In this document: positions 19,542-28,044 of the stretch, one piece after another
How the letters are laid out: each line of letters opens with the position of its first letter
Position numbering within the stretch: the stretch's first letter is position 1
Assembly: GCF_025056915.1 (NCBI RefSeq)
Contig: NZ_JANWVH010000026.1
Location: forward strand, 1 to 33,800
DNA length: 33,800 bases
Direction of reading: 5' to 3'
DNA from: Meiothermus sp.
Lineage (GTDB): Bacteria > Deinococcota > Deinococci > Deinococcales > Thermaceae
Made by a program: the position numbers and the translations under genes
The notes under the pieces: model-generated
The model's database searches: none
Told to the model about the DNA's origin: nothing
What the model saw: the letters and a program-made list of their open reading frames with translations, nothing else

Positions 19542-21617
19542 ATGGAAACGCTCCTCAGCACCCCTACCCACTGCTGTTTCTGTGCCATGCAGTGTGCGAT
19601 GCAGTTGCACGCCGACGGCACGGTCAAACCTCTGCCTCATCCCATCAACGAGGGCAAGCTTTGCGTGCTGGGCCTGACCTCGGGCGAGTTGCTGGGGCAC
19701 ACGGATCGCCTGAGAACCCCTCTGGTGCGCAAGGGTGGGCGGCTCGAGTCCACGAGTTGGGAAGAGGCGCTGGAGGTAGCCGTGCGGGGTTTCCAGCGCG
19801 TCGCCACCGAGCACGGCAGAAGCGCCAACGCGGTATACGGCGGGGCCAGCCTGAGCAACGAAAAAGCCTACCTGCTTGGCAAGTTCGCCCGGCTGGCCCT
19901 GGGAACGCCGCACGTGGACTACAACGGGCGCTACTGCATGTCGGCGGCGGCAGCAGCCCAGAACCGTGCGCTGGGGCTGGACCGGGGGCTCAACCGTCCC
20001 CTCGCCGACCTTCCCCAGTACGACGTGATCCTGCTGGTGGGCTCCAACGCCGCCGAGTGCCTGCCCATGCTGATGCCCCATCTCCAGCGGGCCAGGGAGG
20101 GCGGAACCCGTTTCATCGTGGTAGACCCCCGGCGCACCATCACTGCCAGCCTGGCCGCCCTGCACCTGGCCGTGCGCCCAGGCACCGACCTCGCGCTCGC
20201 CAACAGCCTGCTCTACTTGCTGGCCAAGGAGCAGCGGCTCAACCACAGCTTCATCGCCGAGCGCACCCGAGGGCTGGAGGAAGCCCTGAGCGCTGTGCAG
20301 GGGTGTACAGCGGCCTGGGCCGCGGAGGTCTGCGGGCTCATGCCTTACGAGGTCGAACAGACTGCCCTTCTCCTTGCCAGCGCCCGCAAAGCCCTTGTCC
20401 TCACTGGGCGCGGAGCCGACCAGAACTCCCGTGGTGTCGCCACCAGCCTGGCTTTCATCAACCTGGCGCTGGCGCTGGGGGCTGAGTTTGGCACCCTCAC
20501 CGGCCAGGCCAACGGCCAGGGGGGACGCGAGATGGGCCAGAAAGCCGACCAGTTGCCGGGCTACCGGAATATCGAAGACCCCGCCGACCGCCAGGCCATC
20601 GCCCGGGTGTGGGGGGTTGAGCCCGAGCAGCTTCCTGGCAAGGGGTACTCGGCCTTCGAGATGCTGCAAGCCGTCGCTCGAGGGGAAATCCGGGGGCTGC
20701 TGGTGATGGGCTCGAATCCCATCCCCTCTTCCCCACACTCGGACTGGGTGCGCGAGGCCCTGGCGCACATGGAACACCTGGTGGTGATCGACTCCTTCCT
20801 CTCCGAGACCGCCCGCCACGCCAGGGTGGTGCTGCCCGGTGCGCTGTGGAGCGAGGAGGACGGCACCACGACCAACCTCGAGGGCCGGGTGGTGCTGCGC
20901 CGGGCGGTGCGCCTTCCCCCCACCGGAGCCAGGGGCGACCAGGAGATCCTCTGTGCCCTAGCCGCCGGGTTGGGGGCGAAGCAGCACTTCAGCTACGGCA
21001 GCCCCAAAGAGGTCTACAACGAGCTGCGCCGGGCCACGCAGGGGGCCAGGGCCGATTACAACGGCATTACCTGGGAGCGCCTGGAAGCCGGAGAGGAGCT
21101 GTTCTGGCCCTGCCCGTCCGAAGACCATCCCGGCACACCCCGGCCCTTCACCGAGCGCTTCGCCCACCCCGACGGGCGCGCCCGCTTCAGCCCCACCCCC
21201 TTCCGGCCCAGCGCCGAGGAGCCCACCGCTGGTTACCCGCTCTACCTCACCACCGGACGGGTGCTCTATCACTACCTGACCGGCAACCATACCCGCCGCC
21301 TGGGGCGCCTTCTCAAGAAGTACCCCGAGCCGCTGCTGGAGGTTCACCCCGAAACCGCCCAGCGTCTGGGGCTCGCCGAAGGCGATTGGGCCGAGGTCAG
21401 TAGCCGGCGCGCCAGCGCACGCTTCCGGGTCAAGCACAGCCCCAAGATTCGCCCCGACACCCTCTTCGTGCCCTTCCACTGGGACGGGCAGCAGGCCATC
21501 AACCGGCTGGTGAACCCGGCGCTCGACCCCATCTGCCGGATGCCCGAGTTCAAGGTGACCGCCGTGAGTCTAACCCCAGTCACCCAGGCCGAAACCATAG
21601 CGGTAACAGCCGATTAG
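19542..21617 (+). CDS. nasA: Assimilatory nitrate reductase catalytic subunit (molybdopterin oxidoreductase)
   Basis: This 691-residue protein is inferred to reduce nitrate to nitrite in the cytoplasm. An N-terminal [4Fe-4S] site is formed by C11, C14, C18 and C41 (THCCFCAMQC...GKLCVLG). C132 in NGRYCMSAAAA is the expected Mo ligand, and NGQGGREMGQKADQLPGYRN is typical of the Nas/Nar/Nap-type cofactor pocket. The C-terminal beta-barrel domain runs from about residue 560 (YPLYLTTGRVLYHY). There is no twin-arginine signal and no C-terminal [2Fe-2S] domain, so it resembles the compact NarB-type enzyme. I choose the ATG at 19542. An in-frame GTG at 19503 coincides with the predicted transcription start, so a leaderless longer form is possible. 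The next gene begins 13 bp later. Confidence 0.92.
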   Translation: METLLSTPTHCCFCAMQCAMQLHADGTVKPLPHPINEGKLCVLGLTSGELLGHTDRLRTPLVRKGGRLESTSWEEALEVAVRGFQRVATEHGRSANAVYGGASLSNEKAYLLGKFARLALGTPHVDYNGRYCMSAAAAAQNRALGLDRGLNRPLADLPQYDVILLVGSNAAECLPMLMPHLQRAREGGTRFIVVDPRRTITASLAALHLAVRPGTDLALANSLLYLLAKEQRLNHSFIAERTRGLEEALSAVQGCTAAWAAEVCGLMPYEVEQTALLLASARKALVLTGRGADQNSRGVATSLAFINLALALGAEFGTLTGQANGQGGREMGQKADQLPGYRNIEDPADRQAIARVWGVEPEQLPGKGYSAFEMLQAVARGEIRGLLVMGSNPIPSSPHSDWVREALAHMEHLVVIDSFLSETARHARVVLPGALWSEEDGTTTNLEGRVVLRRAVRLPPTGARGDQEILCALAAGLGAKQHFSYGSPKEVYNELRRATQGARADYNGITWERLEAGEELFWPCPSEDHPGTPRPFTERFAHPDGRARFSPTPFRPSAEEPTAGYPLYLTTGRVLYHYLTGNHTRRLGRLLKKYPEPLLEVHPETAQRLGLAEGDWAEVSSRRASARFRVKHSPKIRPDTLFVPFHWDGQQAINRLVNPALDPICRMPEFKVTAVSLTPVTQAETIAVTAD

Positions 21618-21630
21618 GAGGTGCCCAGAC

Positions 21631-22299
21631 ATGTACTACCCCGTGATGCTGAACCTCCGAGACCGCCCCGTGCTGTTTGTGGGCGGGGGCTGGGAGACGG
21701 AGGCCAAGGTGCGGGGGCTGCTGGCGGTGGGGGCCAGGGTGACGCTGATCTCCCCCTACGAGCACCCTGGCCTCGAGCCCCTCGTCCAAGAGGGTCGGCT
21801 TTGCTGGCTGCGGCGGGGGTATCAGCGGGGCGACCTGGCGGGCTTCTCCCTGGTGATCTCGCACCCCACGGACAAATCGCTCAACGCCGAAGTGGCCCGA
21901 GAAGCCCGCGAGCGCGGCCTCTGGCTCAACGCGGTTGATGACCCCGCCCACTGCGACTTCATCCTGCCCGCGGTGCACCGCCAGGGGGATCTGACCATTG
22001 CCGTCTCCACCGGCGGGGCGGCCCCCGCCTTGGGGGTGCGCATCAAGCAGAAGCTGGCCGGGGAGTACGGCCCCGAGTACGCCGAATATCTGCGGCTGCT
22101 GCGCTCGTTCCGCTCCATTGTCGCGGCGACGTTCCCTGAGGATTTCGAGGCCCGCAAGGCCGCCTGGTACCGCATGGTGGATTCGGCTGCGCTCGAGCTG
22201 CTGCGCACCGGCGAGCTGGAGGCGGCGCGCGAGACCCTATGGCAAGCCCTGCGGGGTCACGAAATCGGTGCTCCACAGGCGAAGGAGGTGGTTTGGTGA
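21631..22299 (+). CDS. sirC: Precorrin-2 dehydrogenase / sirohydrochlorin synthase (SirC/Met8/CysG N-terminal type)
   Basis: This 222-residue enzyme is inferred to oxidise precorrin-2 to sirohydrochlorin with NAD+. The N-terminal Rossmann domain opens with YYPVMLNLRDRPVLFVGGG, and NAVDDPAHCDFILPA (about residues 95-110) is a family hallmark carrying the catalytic Asp region. STGGAAPALGVRIKQKL begins the dimerisation domain, with a helical C-terminal part after it. No separate SirB or CbiX ferrochelatase lies in the operon. A Met8-like second activity (iron insertion) is possible but not provable from sequence. AGGAGGTG precedes the ATG at 21631. The stop overlaps the methyltransferase start (GTGA, 22296-22299). 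Confidence 0.92.
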   Translation: MYYPVMLNLRDRPVLFVGGGWETEAKVRGLLAVGARVTLISPYEHPGLEPLVQEGRLCWLRRGYQRGDLAGFSLVISHPTDKSLNAEVAREARERGLWLNAVDDPAHCDFILPAVHRQGDLTIAVSTGGAAPALGVRIKQKLAGEYGPEYAEYLRLLRSFRSIVAATFPEDFEARKAAWYRMVDSAALELLRTGELEAARETLWQALRGHEIGAPQAKEVVW

Positions 22300-23072
22300 G
22301 GGGCAAGGTCTACCTGGTAGGGGCGGGGCCCGGCGACCCCGAACTGCTCACGCTCAGGGCCATGCGGGTGTTGCAGGAGGCCGAGGTGGTGCTCTACGAC
22401 CGGCTGGTTGCTCCGGCAGTGTTGGAGCTGGCCAACCCGCTGGCACAGAGGGTCTATGCGGGCAAGGAACTGGGCCAGCAAGAGTGCGTGCAGAGCGAGA
22501 TCTTCCGGCAACTGCTCTTTCATGCCAGGGCCGGGCGCAAGGTGGTGCGGCTGAAGGGGGGCGACCCCATGGTCTATGGCCGCGGGGGAGAGGAGTGGGC
22601 CTTCCTGGCTGGCGAGGGGGTCGAGGTGGAGGTGGTGCCCGGCGTCAGCTCGGCCCTGGCCCTGCCCGGCCTGGCCGGCATTCCCCTGACCTTGCGCGGG
22701 GTGGCGGGCGGCTTTTCGGTGCTCTCGGGGCATGCCCAGGGGGGAAGCTTGCCCGAGCTTGCCCCTTACGCCCGCAGCGACACCCTGGTGATCCTCATGG
22801 GGGTGAAGGAGCGCGTGCGCATCGCACGGGAACTGCTGCGGCTCGGACGCTCTCCCCAGGAGCCCATCGCCTTCATCGAGAAGGGCTCCACCCCCCAGGA
22901 GCGGGTGGTGGTGGCCACGCTGGGGCAGGTGGCCGCAGGTGAGCTCGAGGTGCAATCCCCCGCGGTGTGGATCATCGGGCAGGTCGTGCGGCTGAGGGAG
23001 CGGCTCCATCCAGCAAGCGTTCTCCAGGAGGCCCAGCTCAAAACCCTGAGCATCGCCGAAACGGTGCGCTAG
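22296..23072 (+). CDS. cobA: Uroporphyrinogen-III C-methyltransferase (SUMT)
   Basis: This 258-residue SAM-dependent enzyme methylates uroporphyrinogen III at C2 and C7 to give precorrin-2, the branch point to siroheme and cobalamin. Markers are VYLVGAGPGDPELLTLRA at the N-terminus, LYDRLV, VVRLKGGDPMVYGRGGEE (about residues 80-97), VVPGVSSALALPGLAGIPLT (about 112-131), and LMGVKERVRIARELLRLGR. I choose the GTG at 22296, preceded by GAAGGAGG and overlapping the sirC stop; the frame upstream of it is only sirC read out of frame. Here the SUMT and SirC activities that are fused in CysG are two coupled genes. The gene symbol is shared with the unrelated adenosyltransferase of Salmonella. Confidence 0.95.
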   Translation: MRGKVYLVGAGPGDPELLTLRAMRVLQEAEVVLYDRLVAPAVLELANPLAQRVYAGKELGQQECVQSEIFRQLLFHARAGRKVVRLKGGDPMVYGRGGEEWAFLAGEGVEVEVVPGVSSALALPGLAGIPLTLRGVAGGFSVLSGHAQGGSLPELAPYARSDTLVILMGVKERVRIARELLRLGRSPQEPIAFIEKGSTPQERVVVATLGQVAAGELEVQSPAVWIIGQVVRLRERLHPASVLQEAQLKTLSIAETVR

Positions 23073-23085
23073 CGAGGTAGGGAAT

Positions 23086-25602
23086 ATGGCAAAGCGAATC
23101 GTAGTGGTGGGCAACGGCATGGTAGGGCACAAGTTCCTGGAGGCCCTGAGGGCTCGAACCCAGGATTACGACCTCACGGTGATCGCCGAGGAGCCCCGCC
23201 TGGCTTACGACCGGGTGCGTCTGAGCGAGTTCTTCAACGAACCTCGCCCCAACCTCTCGCTGGGGACGTACGAGCAGTACGCCGGGTGGGGCGTTCGCAT
23301 CGTCAACGCCAGGGCCAGCGCGATTGACCGCGAGCAAAGGATCGTTCGGACTGCCCACCAGGAGATCCCCTACGACACGCTGGTGCTGGCCACGGGTTCC
23401 TACCCCTTCGTGCCGCCCATCGAGGGGCGCGACCTCGAGGGCTGCTTCACCTACCGCACCCTCGAGGATCTCACCCGCATCGAGGCCTGGGCCCAGCACA
23501 GCCGGAAGGGCGTGGTGATCGGGGGCGGCCTGCTGGGCTTGGAGGCTGCCGGGGCGCTCTTGAAGCTGGGCTTGGAGACCCACGTGGTGGAGTTCGCCCC
23601 CCGCCTGATGCCCGTGCAGCTCGACGAGCTGGGGGGCAGGCTGCTGAAGCAGAAGCTCGAGGCCATGGGGATCGGGGTGCACGTCTCCAAGTCCACCCAG
23701 CGGATTGAGGCCAGGGGCGGGCGCGTCGCGGCGCTGCACTTCACCGACGGGAGCAGCCTCGAGGCCGACCTGGTGGTCTTCTCGGCGGGGATTCGCCCCC
23801 GCGACGAGCTGGCGCGCCAAAGCGGCCTGGAGGTGGGCGAGCGTGGCGGCATCGTCATCGACGAGCACTGCCGCACCTCCGACCCCCACATCTACGCGAT
23901 TGGGGAGTGCGCGCTCTACCGGGGCCGCATCTACGGGCTGGTGGCCCCCGGCTACGAGATGGCCCGCGTCCTGGCTGAGCACCTCACGGGCGGCGAGCGG
24001 GCCTTCAGCGGCGCGGACCTGTCCACCAAGCTCAAGCTGCTGGGCGTGGAGGTGGGCAGCTTCGGCGATGCCTTCGCCCAGACCCCGGGCGCACGGGAGA
24101 TGCTCTACAGCGACTTCGGCAAGGGCGTCTACAAGAAGCTGGTGCTCAGCGAGGACGGCAGGCGGCTTCTGGGCGGCATCCTGGTGGGCGACACCGCCGA
24201 CTACGCCAACCTGCACGGCCTGGCCACAAACGCGGTGGAGCTGGACAACCCCGAGCACCTGCTCATTCCCCCTGCCCAGGGGGGCCCGGCCAGGGCCGGC
24301 CTGCCCCTGACGGCGCGGGTGTGTTCGTGCGAGAACGTGACCAAAGGGGCCCTCTGCCAGGCGATCCGCTCGGGCTGCCGCGATATTGCCTCGCTGAAGA
24401 AGGCCACCCGTGCCGGCACCGGCTGCGGCGGCTGCGTGGCCATGATGGGCGACGTCCTCAAGGAGGAGCTGCTGCGGCTGGGCGAAAAGGTCAGCGAGCA
24501 CCTCTGCGAGCACTTCCCCTACAGCCGCCGCGAACTCTTCGACATCGTGCGGGTCAGGGGCTACAAGACCTTCGACGCGCTTTTGCGGGACTATGGCCGA
24601 GGGTATGGCTGCGAGGTCTGCAAGCCGGCGGTGGCCTCGATCCTGGCTTCGCTCTACAACGAGTACGTGCTCGAGGACGCCCACGCGCCCTTGCAGGACA
24701 CCAACGACCGCTTCCTGGCCAACATGCAGCGCGACGGCACCTACTCGGTGGTGCCCCGCATCCCCGGCGGGGAGATCACCCCGGAGAAGCTCATCGCCAT
24801 TGGCCAGGTGGCGAAGAAGTACGGGCTTTACACCAAGATCACCGGCGGGCAGCGGATTGACCTTTTCGGCGCACGGCTGGAGCAGCTCCCGCACATCTGG
24901 GCCGACCTCATCGCCGCTGGTTTCGAGTCGGGCCACGCCTACGGCAAGGCCCTGCGCACCGTCAAGAGCTGCGTGGGCGACACCTGGTGCCGCTACGGGG
25001 TGCAGGACTCGGTGGGGCTGGCCATCCGCCTGGAGAACCGCTACAAGGGCCTCAGGGCCCCCCACAAGATCAAGATGGCGGTCTCGGGCTGCACCCGCGA
25101 GTGCGCCGAAGCCCAGGGCAAGGACGTGGGGGTGATCGCCACCGAGCGGGGCTGGAACCTCTACGTTTGCGGCAACGGCGGCATGAAGCCCCGCCACGCC
25201 GACCTGCTGGCCGCCGACCTCGACGAGGAGACCCTGGTGCGCTATATCGACCGCTTCCTCATGTTCTACATCCGCACCGCCGACCGGCTCCAGCGTACGA
25301 GCGTGTGGCTGGAGAAGCTGGAGGGCGGCCTCGAGTACCTGCGCGAGGTGATCGTGGAGGACAAGCTGGGCCTCGGGGCGGAGCTCGAGGCCCAGATGGC
25401 CCACCACATCCAGACCTACCGCTGCGAGTGGAAGGCCACGCTGGAGAACCCCGACAAGCTCAAGCACTTCCGCCACTTCGTCAATTCCGACGCCCCCGAC
25501 GACAACATCGTGATGGTCGAGCAGCGCGGCCAGCACCGCCCAGCCTACGACTTCGAGCGCAACACCCTGCCGCTGCCGCTGGCCATGGGGGTGGAGCCGT
25601 GA
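23086..25602 (+). CDS. nirB: NAD(P)H nitrite reductase large subunit
   Basis: This 838-residue cytoplasmic siroheme enzyme is inferred to reduce nitrite to ammonium. An N-terminal FAD/NAD(P) oxidoreductase region carries GNGMVGHKFLEAL (about residue 9) and IGGGLLGLEAAGALL (about residue 145). A BFD-type [2Fe-2S] site follows with C413, C415, C447 and C450. Then come the nitrite/sulfite reductase ferredoxin-like half-domain (from about 550) and the [4Fe-4S]-siroheme site, C629-X5-C635 and C669-X3-C673. All expected cofactor ligands are present and the length is normal. The ATG at 23086 follows cobA by 13 bp. The stop overlaps nirD as GTGA. Siroheme would come from hemD, cobA and sirC in the same operon. 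Confidence 0.97.
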   Translation: MAKRIVVVGNGMVGHKFLEALRARTQDYDLTVIAEEPRLAYDRVRLSEFFNEPRPNLSLGTYEQYAGWGVRIVNARASAIDREQRIVRTAHQEIPYDTLVLATGSYPFVPPIEGRDLEGCFTYRTLEDLTRIEAWAQHSRKGVVIGGGLLGLEAAGALLKLGLETHVVEFAPRLMPVQLDELGGRLLKQKLEAMGIGVHVSKSTQRIEARGGRVAALHFTDGSSLEADLVVFSAGIRPRDELARQSGLEVGERGGIVIDEHCRTSDPHIYAIGECALYRGRIYGLVAPGYEMARVLAEHLTGGERAFSGADLSTKLKLLGVEVGSFGDAFAQTPGAREMLYSDFGKGVYKKLVLSEDGRRLLGGILVGDTADYANLHGLATNAVELDNPEHLLIPPAQGGPARAGLPLTARVCSCENVTKGALCQAIRSGCRDIASLKKATRAGTGCGGCVAMMGDVLKEELLRLGEKVSEHLCEHFPYSRRELFDIVRVRGYKTFDALLRDYGRGYGCEVCKPAVASILASLYNEYVLEDAHAPLQDTNDRFLANMQRDGTYSVVPRIPGGEITPEKLIAIGQVAKKYGLYTKITGGQRIDLFGARLEQLPHIWADLIAAGFESGHAYGKALRTVKSCVGDTWCRYGVQDSVGLAIRLENRYKGLRAPHKIKMAVSGCTRECAEAQGKDVGVIATERGWNLYVCGNGGMKPRHADLLAADLDEETLVRYIDRFLMFYIRTADRLQRTSVWLEKLEGGLEYLREVIVEDKLGLGAELEAQMAHHIQTYRCEWKATLENPDKLKHFRHFVNSDAPDDNIVMVEQRGQHRPAYDFERNTLPLPLAMGVEP

Positions 25603-25940
25603 GCTGGGTGCGGGTTTGCCGACTGGAGGACATCCTGCCGGGCAGCGGGGTCTGCGCGTTGGTCGAGGGAAAGCAGGTGGCCGTCTTCCGTGTGGGCGAA
25701 CGGCTGTTCGCCCTCGCCAACTTCGACCCCTTCACCCGCGCCAACGTGCTCAGCCGGGGCCTGGTGGGCAGCAAGGGGGAGCGCCTGTACGTGGCCTCGC
25801 CACTCTTGAAGCACCGCTTCGACCTCGAGAGCGGCGAATGTCTCGACGACCCCAGCATTCGCCTGCCGGTATACGCGGTGAAGCTGGAGGCGGGGGAGGT
25901 CTGGGTGGGCGTTCCTGTCGGGGAAAAGGTGGGTACGTGA
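25599..25940 (+). CDS. nirD: Nitrite reductase small subunit
   Basis: This 113-residue Rieske-fold protein is the accessory subunit of NirB. The strand pattern (WVRVCRLEDILPG, VAVFRVGERLFALANFDPFT, VASPLLKHRFDLESGECLDD, and a final VYAVKLEAGEVWVGV) matches NirD. The Rieske ligand motifs CXH and CX2H are absent, as is normal for NirD, so it carries no Fe-S cluster. It starts with GTG at 25599 overlapping the nirB stop, and its own stop overlaps hemD (GTGA, 25937-25940). The longer open frame upstream is a shadow of nirB. Confidence 0.93.
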   Translation: MSWVRVCRLEDILPGSGVCALVEGKQVAVFRVGERLFALANFDPFTRANVLSRGLVGSKGERLYVASPLLKHRFDLESGECLDDPSIRLPVYAVKLEAGEVWVGVPVGEKVGT

Positions 25941-26746
25941 AGCTCCTCGGGATGCGCATTGCTCTGTGCGGCCCCCGACGGGCCGAGGATCTGGCCCTGA
26001 TCCTGCAAAAGCAGGGGGCGGTTCCCCTCTTTCGTCCCACCGTGCAGACCGTGCGGGTCGAGCCCCACGTGCTCGAGGCCCAGCTCCGCAAGTTCGCCCA
26101 GCAGGGCGCGGACTGGGCGATCTTCACCACCGGGGTGGGGTTGGAGGAGCTGCTCAAGCAGGCCGAAGCCCTGGGGCTGTGGGAAGGGGTGTATGCCCAG
26201 CTAAAGCGCTGCAAGATCGCCCTGCGCGGCTACAAGGCCGAGCGGGCCCTCAAACGGCATGGCCTCGAGGCCCTTGTGGAGGACGAAGACGGCACCGTGG
26301 AGGGGCTGATCGAAGCCCTTCAGGCTCATTCCTTCGCGGGCCAGCGGGTCTTCCTCCAGCTCTACGGCCAACCCGCGCCCCGGCTCGTGCGCTTCCTCCG
26401 CGAGCAGGGGGCAGAGCTCGAGGAACTCCTGCCCTACCGTCACGTCTGCGCCCCCGAAGCCGATCTCACACGGCTGCTGGAGGAAATCCTCTCCCGGCAG
26501 CTCGACGCGGTGGTCTTCACCAGCGTGCCCCAGGTGGAGTACCTGCTCGAGCACGCCCGCAAGCGGGAAAGGTTGGAAGTTCTCAAGGAGGCCTTCGAAG
26601 AAGTCTGGGCCCTGGCCATCGGGCGGGTGACCGCCAAGCCTCTGCAAGACGCAGGAATGCGGGTGTGGCACCCCCAGACCGAGCGCATCGGGGCCCTGGT
26701 GACGGAGTTCGCCGCCCTGCAGAACCAAGCAGCGGCGTGGAGCTAG
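25937..26746 (+). CDS. hemD: Uroporphyrinogen-III synthase
   Basis: This 269-residue protein is inferred to cyclise hydroxymethylbilane to uroporphyrinogen III. The family is poorly conserved, but the expected two-lobe pattern is visible: RIALCGPRRAEDLALILQKQ at the N-terminus, DWAIFTTGVGLEELL (lobe 2 'FTSxxGV' motif), FLQLYGQPAPRLVRFLREQG, ELEELLPYRHV, and DAVVFTSVPQVEYLLEHA ('FTSxxxV') followed by LAIGRVTAKPLQDAGM ('xIGxxTAxAL'). It starts with GTG at 25937 inside the nirD stop. It completes a HemD-SUMT-SirC set within the nitrate operon, probably devoted to siroheme supply. NrtA begins 7 bp later. Confidence 0.88.
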   Translation: MKLLGMRIALCGPRRAEDLALILQKQGAVPLFRPTVQTVRVEPHVLEAQLRKFAQQGADWAIFTTGVGLEELLKQAEALGLWEGVYAQLKRCKIALRGYKAERALKRHGLEALVEDEDGTVEGLIEALQAHSFAGQRVFLQLYGQPAPRLVRFLREQGAELEELLPYRHVCAPEADLTRLLEEILSRQLDAVVFTSVPQVEYLLEHARKRERLEVLKEAFEEVWALAIGRVTAKPLQDAGMRVWHPQTERIGALVTEFAALQNQAAAWS

Positions 26747-26753
26747 GAGAACT

Positions 26754-27986
26754 ATGAAAAAGATCGATCGCAGAGAAGTACTCAAGAAAGGTCTTGCACT
26801 GGGTATGGCCACCACCGGGCTTATGCGCGGGCGGGCCCAGCCCAAAAAGCTCAGGGTCGGCTTCATCGCCCTCACCGACTGCGCCCCTGCGGTGATGGCG
26901 CAGGAGCTGGGGCTGTTCAAGCAGTACGGCCTGGAGGTCGAAGTTGTCAAGGAGGCGAGCTGGGCTACCACCCGCGACCACCTGCTCAGCGGCGAGATCA
27001 CCGCTGCCCACTGCCTCTTCGGCCTGCCTTTTTCGGTCTATACCGGTATTGGCGGGCCAGCGGGGCGGGTTTTACCCATCGCCATGGTCTTCAACAACAA
27101 CGGTCAGGCCATCACCCTCTCCAGCCAGGACTTCGGCGGCAAGGTGGGCTTCAAGGACCTCGAGGGCGCCGGGAAGGCCATTCTGGCCAAGAAGAAGGAG
27201 GGCAAACCCCTCACCTTCGCCATGACCTTCCCCGGCGGCACCCACGACCTGTGGCTGCGCTACTGGCTGGGAGCCTGCGGCGTGAACCCGGCGAGCGACG
27301 TGCGGGTCATCGTCATCCCCCCGCCTCAGATGGTCGCCAACATGAGCGTGGGCAACATGGACGGTTACTGCGTGGGCGAGCCCTGGAACGGCGTGGCGGT
27401 CAAGCAGGGCATCGGCTTCACCACCGTCGCCACCCAGGACATCTGGAAGCACCACCCCGAAAAGGCCCTGGTTTTCAACAACGAGTTCTTCCGGGCCAAC
27501 CCCGAGGAGTCAAAAGCCCTCACCAAAGCCATCCTCGAGGCCTGCAGGTGGCTGGACAACGTGGCCAACCGCCGCACCGCCGCCCGGGTGATCGGGCAGC
27601 GGCAGTACGTCAACGCCGATCCCGACGTGATCGACGCCCGCCTGCAAGGGGTCTACGAACTCGGCGGCGGCCTGGGCCGGCGCAACTACACCGACGACTA
27701 CATGCTCTTTCACCGCGGCGGCCAGACCAACTTCCCCCGCAAGTCCCATGCCATATGGTTTTTAGCCCAGTACCGCCGCTGGGGCATGCTCAAGGAAAAA
27801 CCTGACTACGAGAAGGTCGCCGAGACCATCCTGGCCCAGGATTTCTACGCTTCCGTAGCCAAGGAGCTCAAGATCCCCCTCCCCAAGGACGACATGCAGC
27901 CCCTGAGCGGCTTCATCGACGGGATCACCTTTGACCCCAAAGACCCCGAGGGCTCAATCAAGAGGTACAAGGTGCGGGAGCTGTGA
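26754..27986 (+). CDS. nrtA: Nitrate ABC transporter substrate-binding protein (NrtA-like)
   Basis: This 410-residue exported protein is of the NrtA/CmpA nitrate/bicarbonate-binding family. The N-terminus IDRREVLKKGLALGMATTG has a twin-arginine-like motif (R6, R7, then V-L-K), so Tat export is likely. The mature part opens with LRVGFIALTDCAPAVMAQELGLF, the standard family start, and includes FPGGTHDLWLRYWLGACGV and MDGYCVGEPWN, which contribute to the nitrate pocket in NrtA. AGGAG precedes the ATG at 26754. Operon context (nitrate reductase, NirBD, NrtB and ATPase) favours nitrate or nitrite over bicarbonate. Confidence 0.93.
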   Translation: MKKIDRREVLKKGLALGMATTGLMRGRAQPKKLRVGFIALTDCAPAVMAQELGLFKQYGLEVEVVKEASWATTRDHLLSGEITAAHCLFGLPFSVYTGIGGPAGRVLPIAMVFNNNGQAITLSSQDFGGKVGFKDLEGAGKAILAKKKEGKPLTFAMTFPGGTHDLWLRYWLGACGVNPASDVRVIVIPPPQMVANMSVGNMDGYCVGEPWNGVAVKQGIGFTTVATQDIWKHHPEKALVFNNEFFRANPEESKALTKAILEACRWLDNVANRRTAARVIGQRQYVNADPDVIDARLQGVYELGGGLGRRNYTDDYMLFHRGGQTNFPRKSHAIWFLAQYRRWGMLKEKPDYEKVAETILAQDFYASVAKELKIPLPKDDMQPLSGFIDGITFDPKDPEGSIKRYKVREL

Positions 27987-28044
27987 AAACCGCGAAACTT
28001 CTCGACAAGCTCGCTGTGGAGCCAGGAAGGAAGGAGGTTTGTTC

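Noticed and set aside
25599-25940. NirD as a Rieske [2Fe-2S] protein
   Set aside because: The Cys and His ligand motifs are absent. NirD normally lacks the cluster, so this is not a defect.
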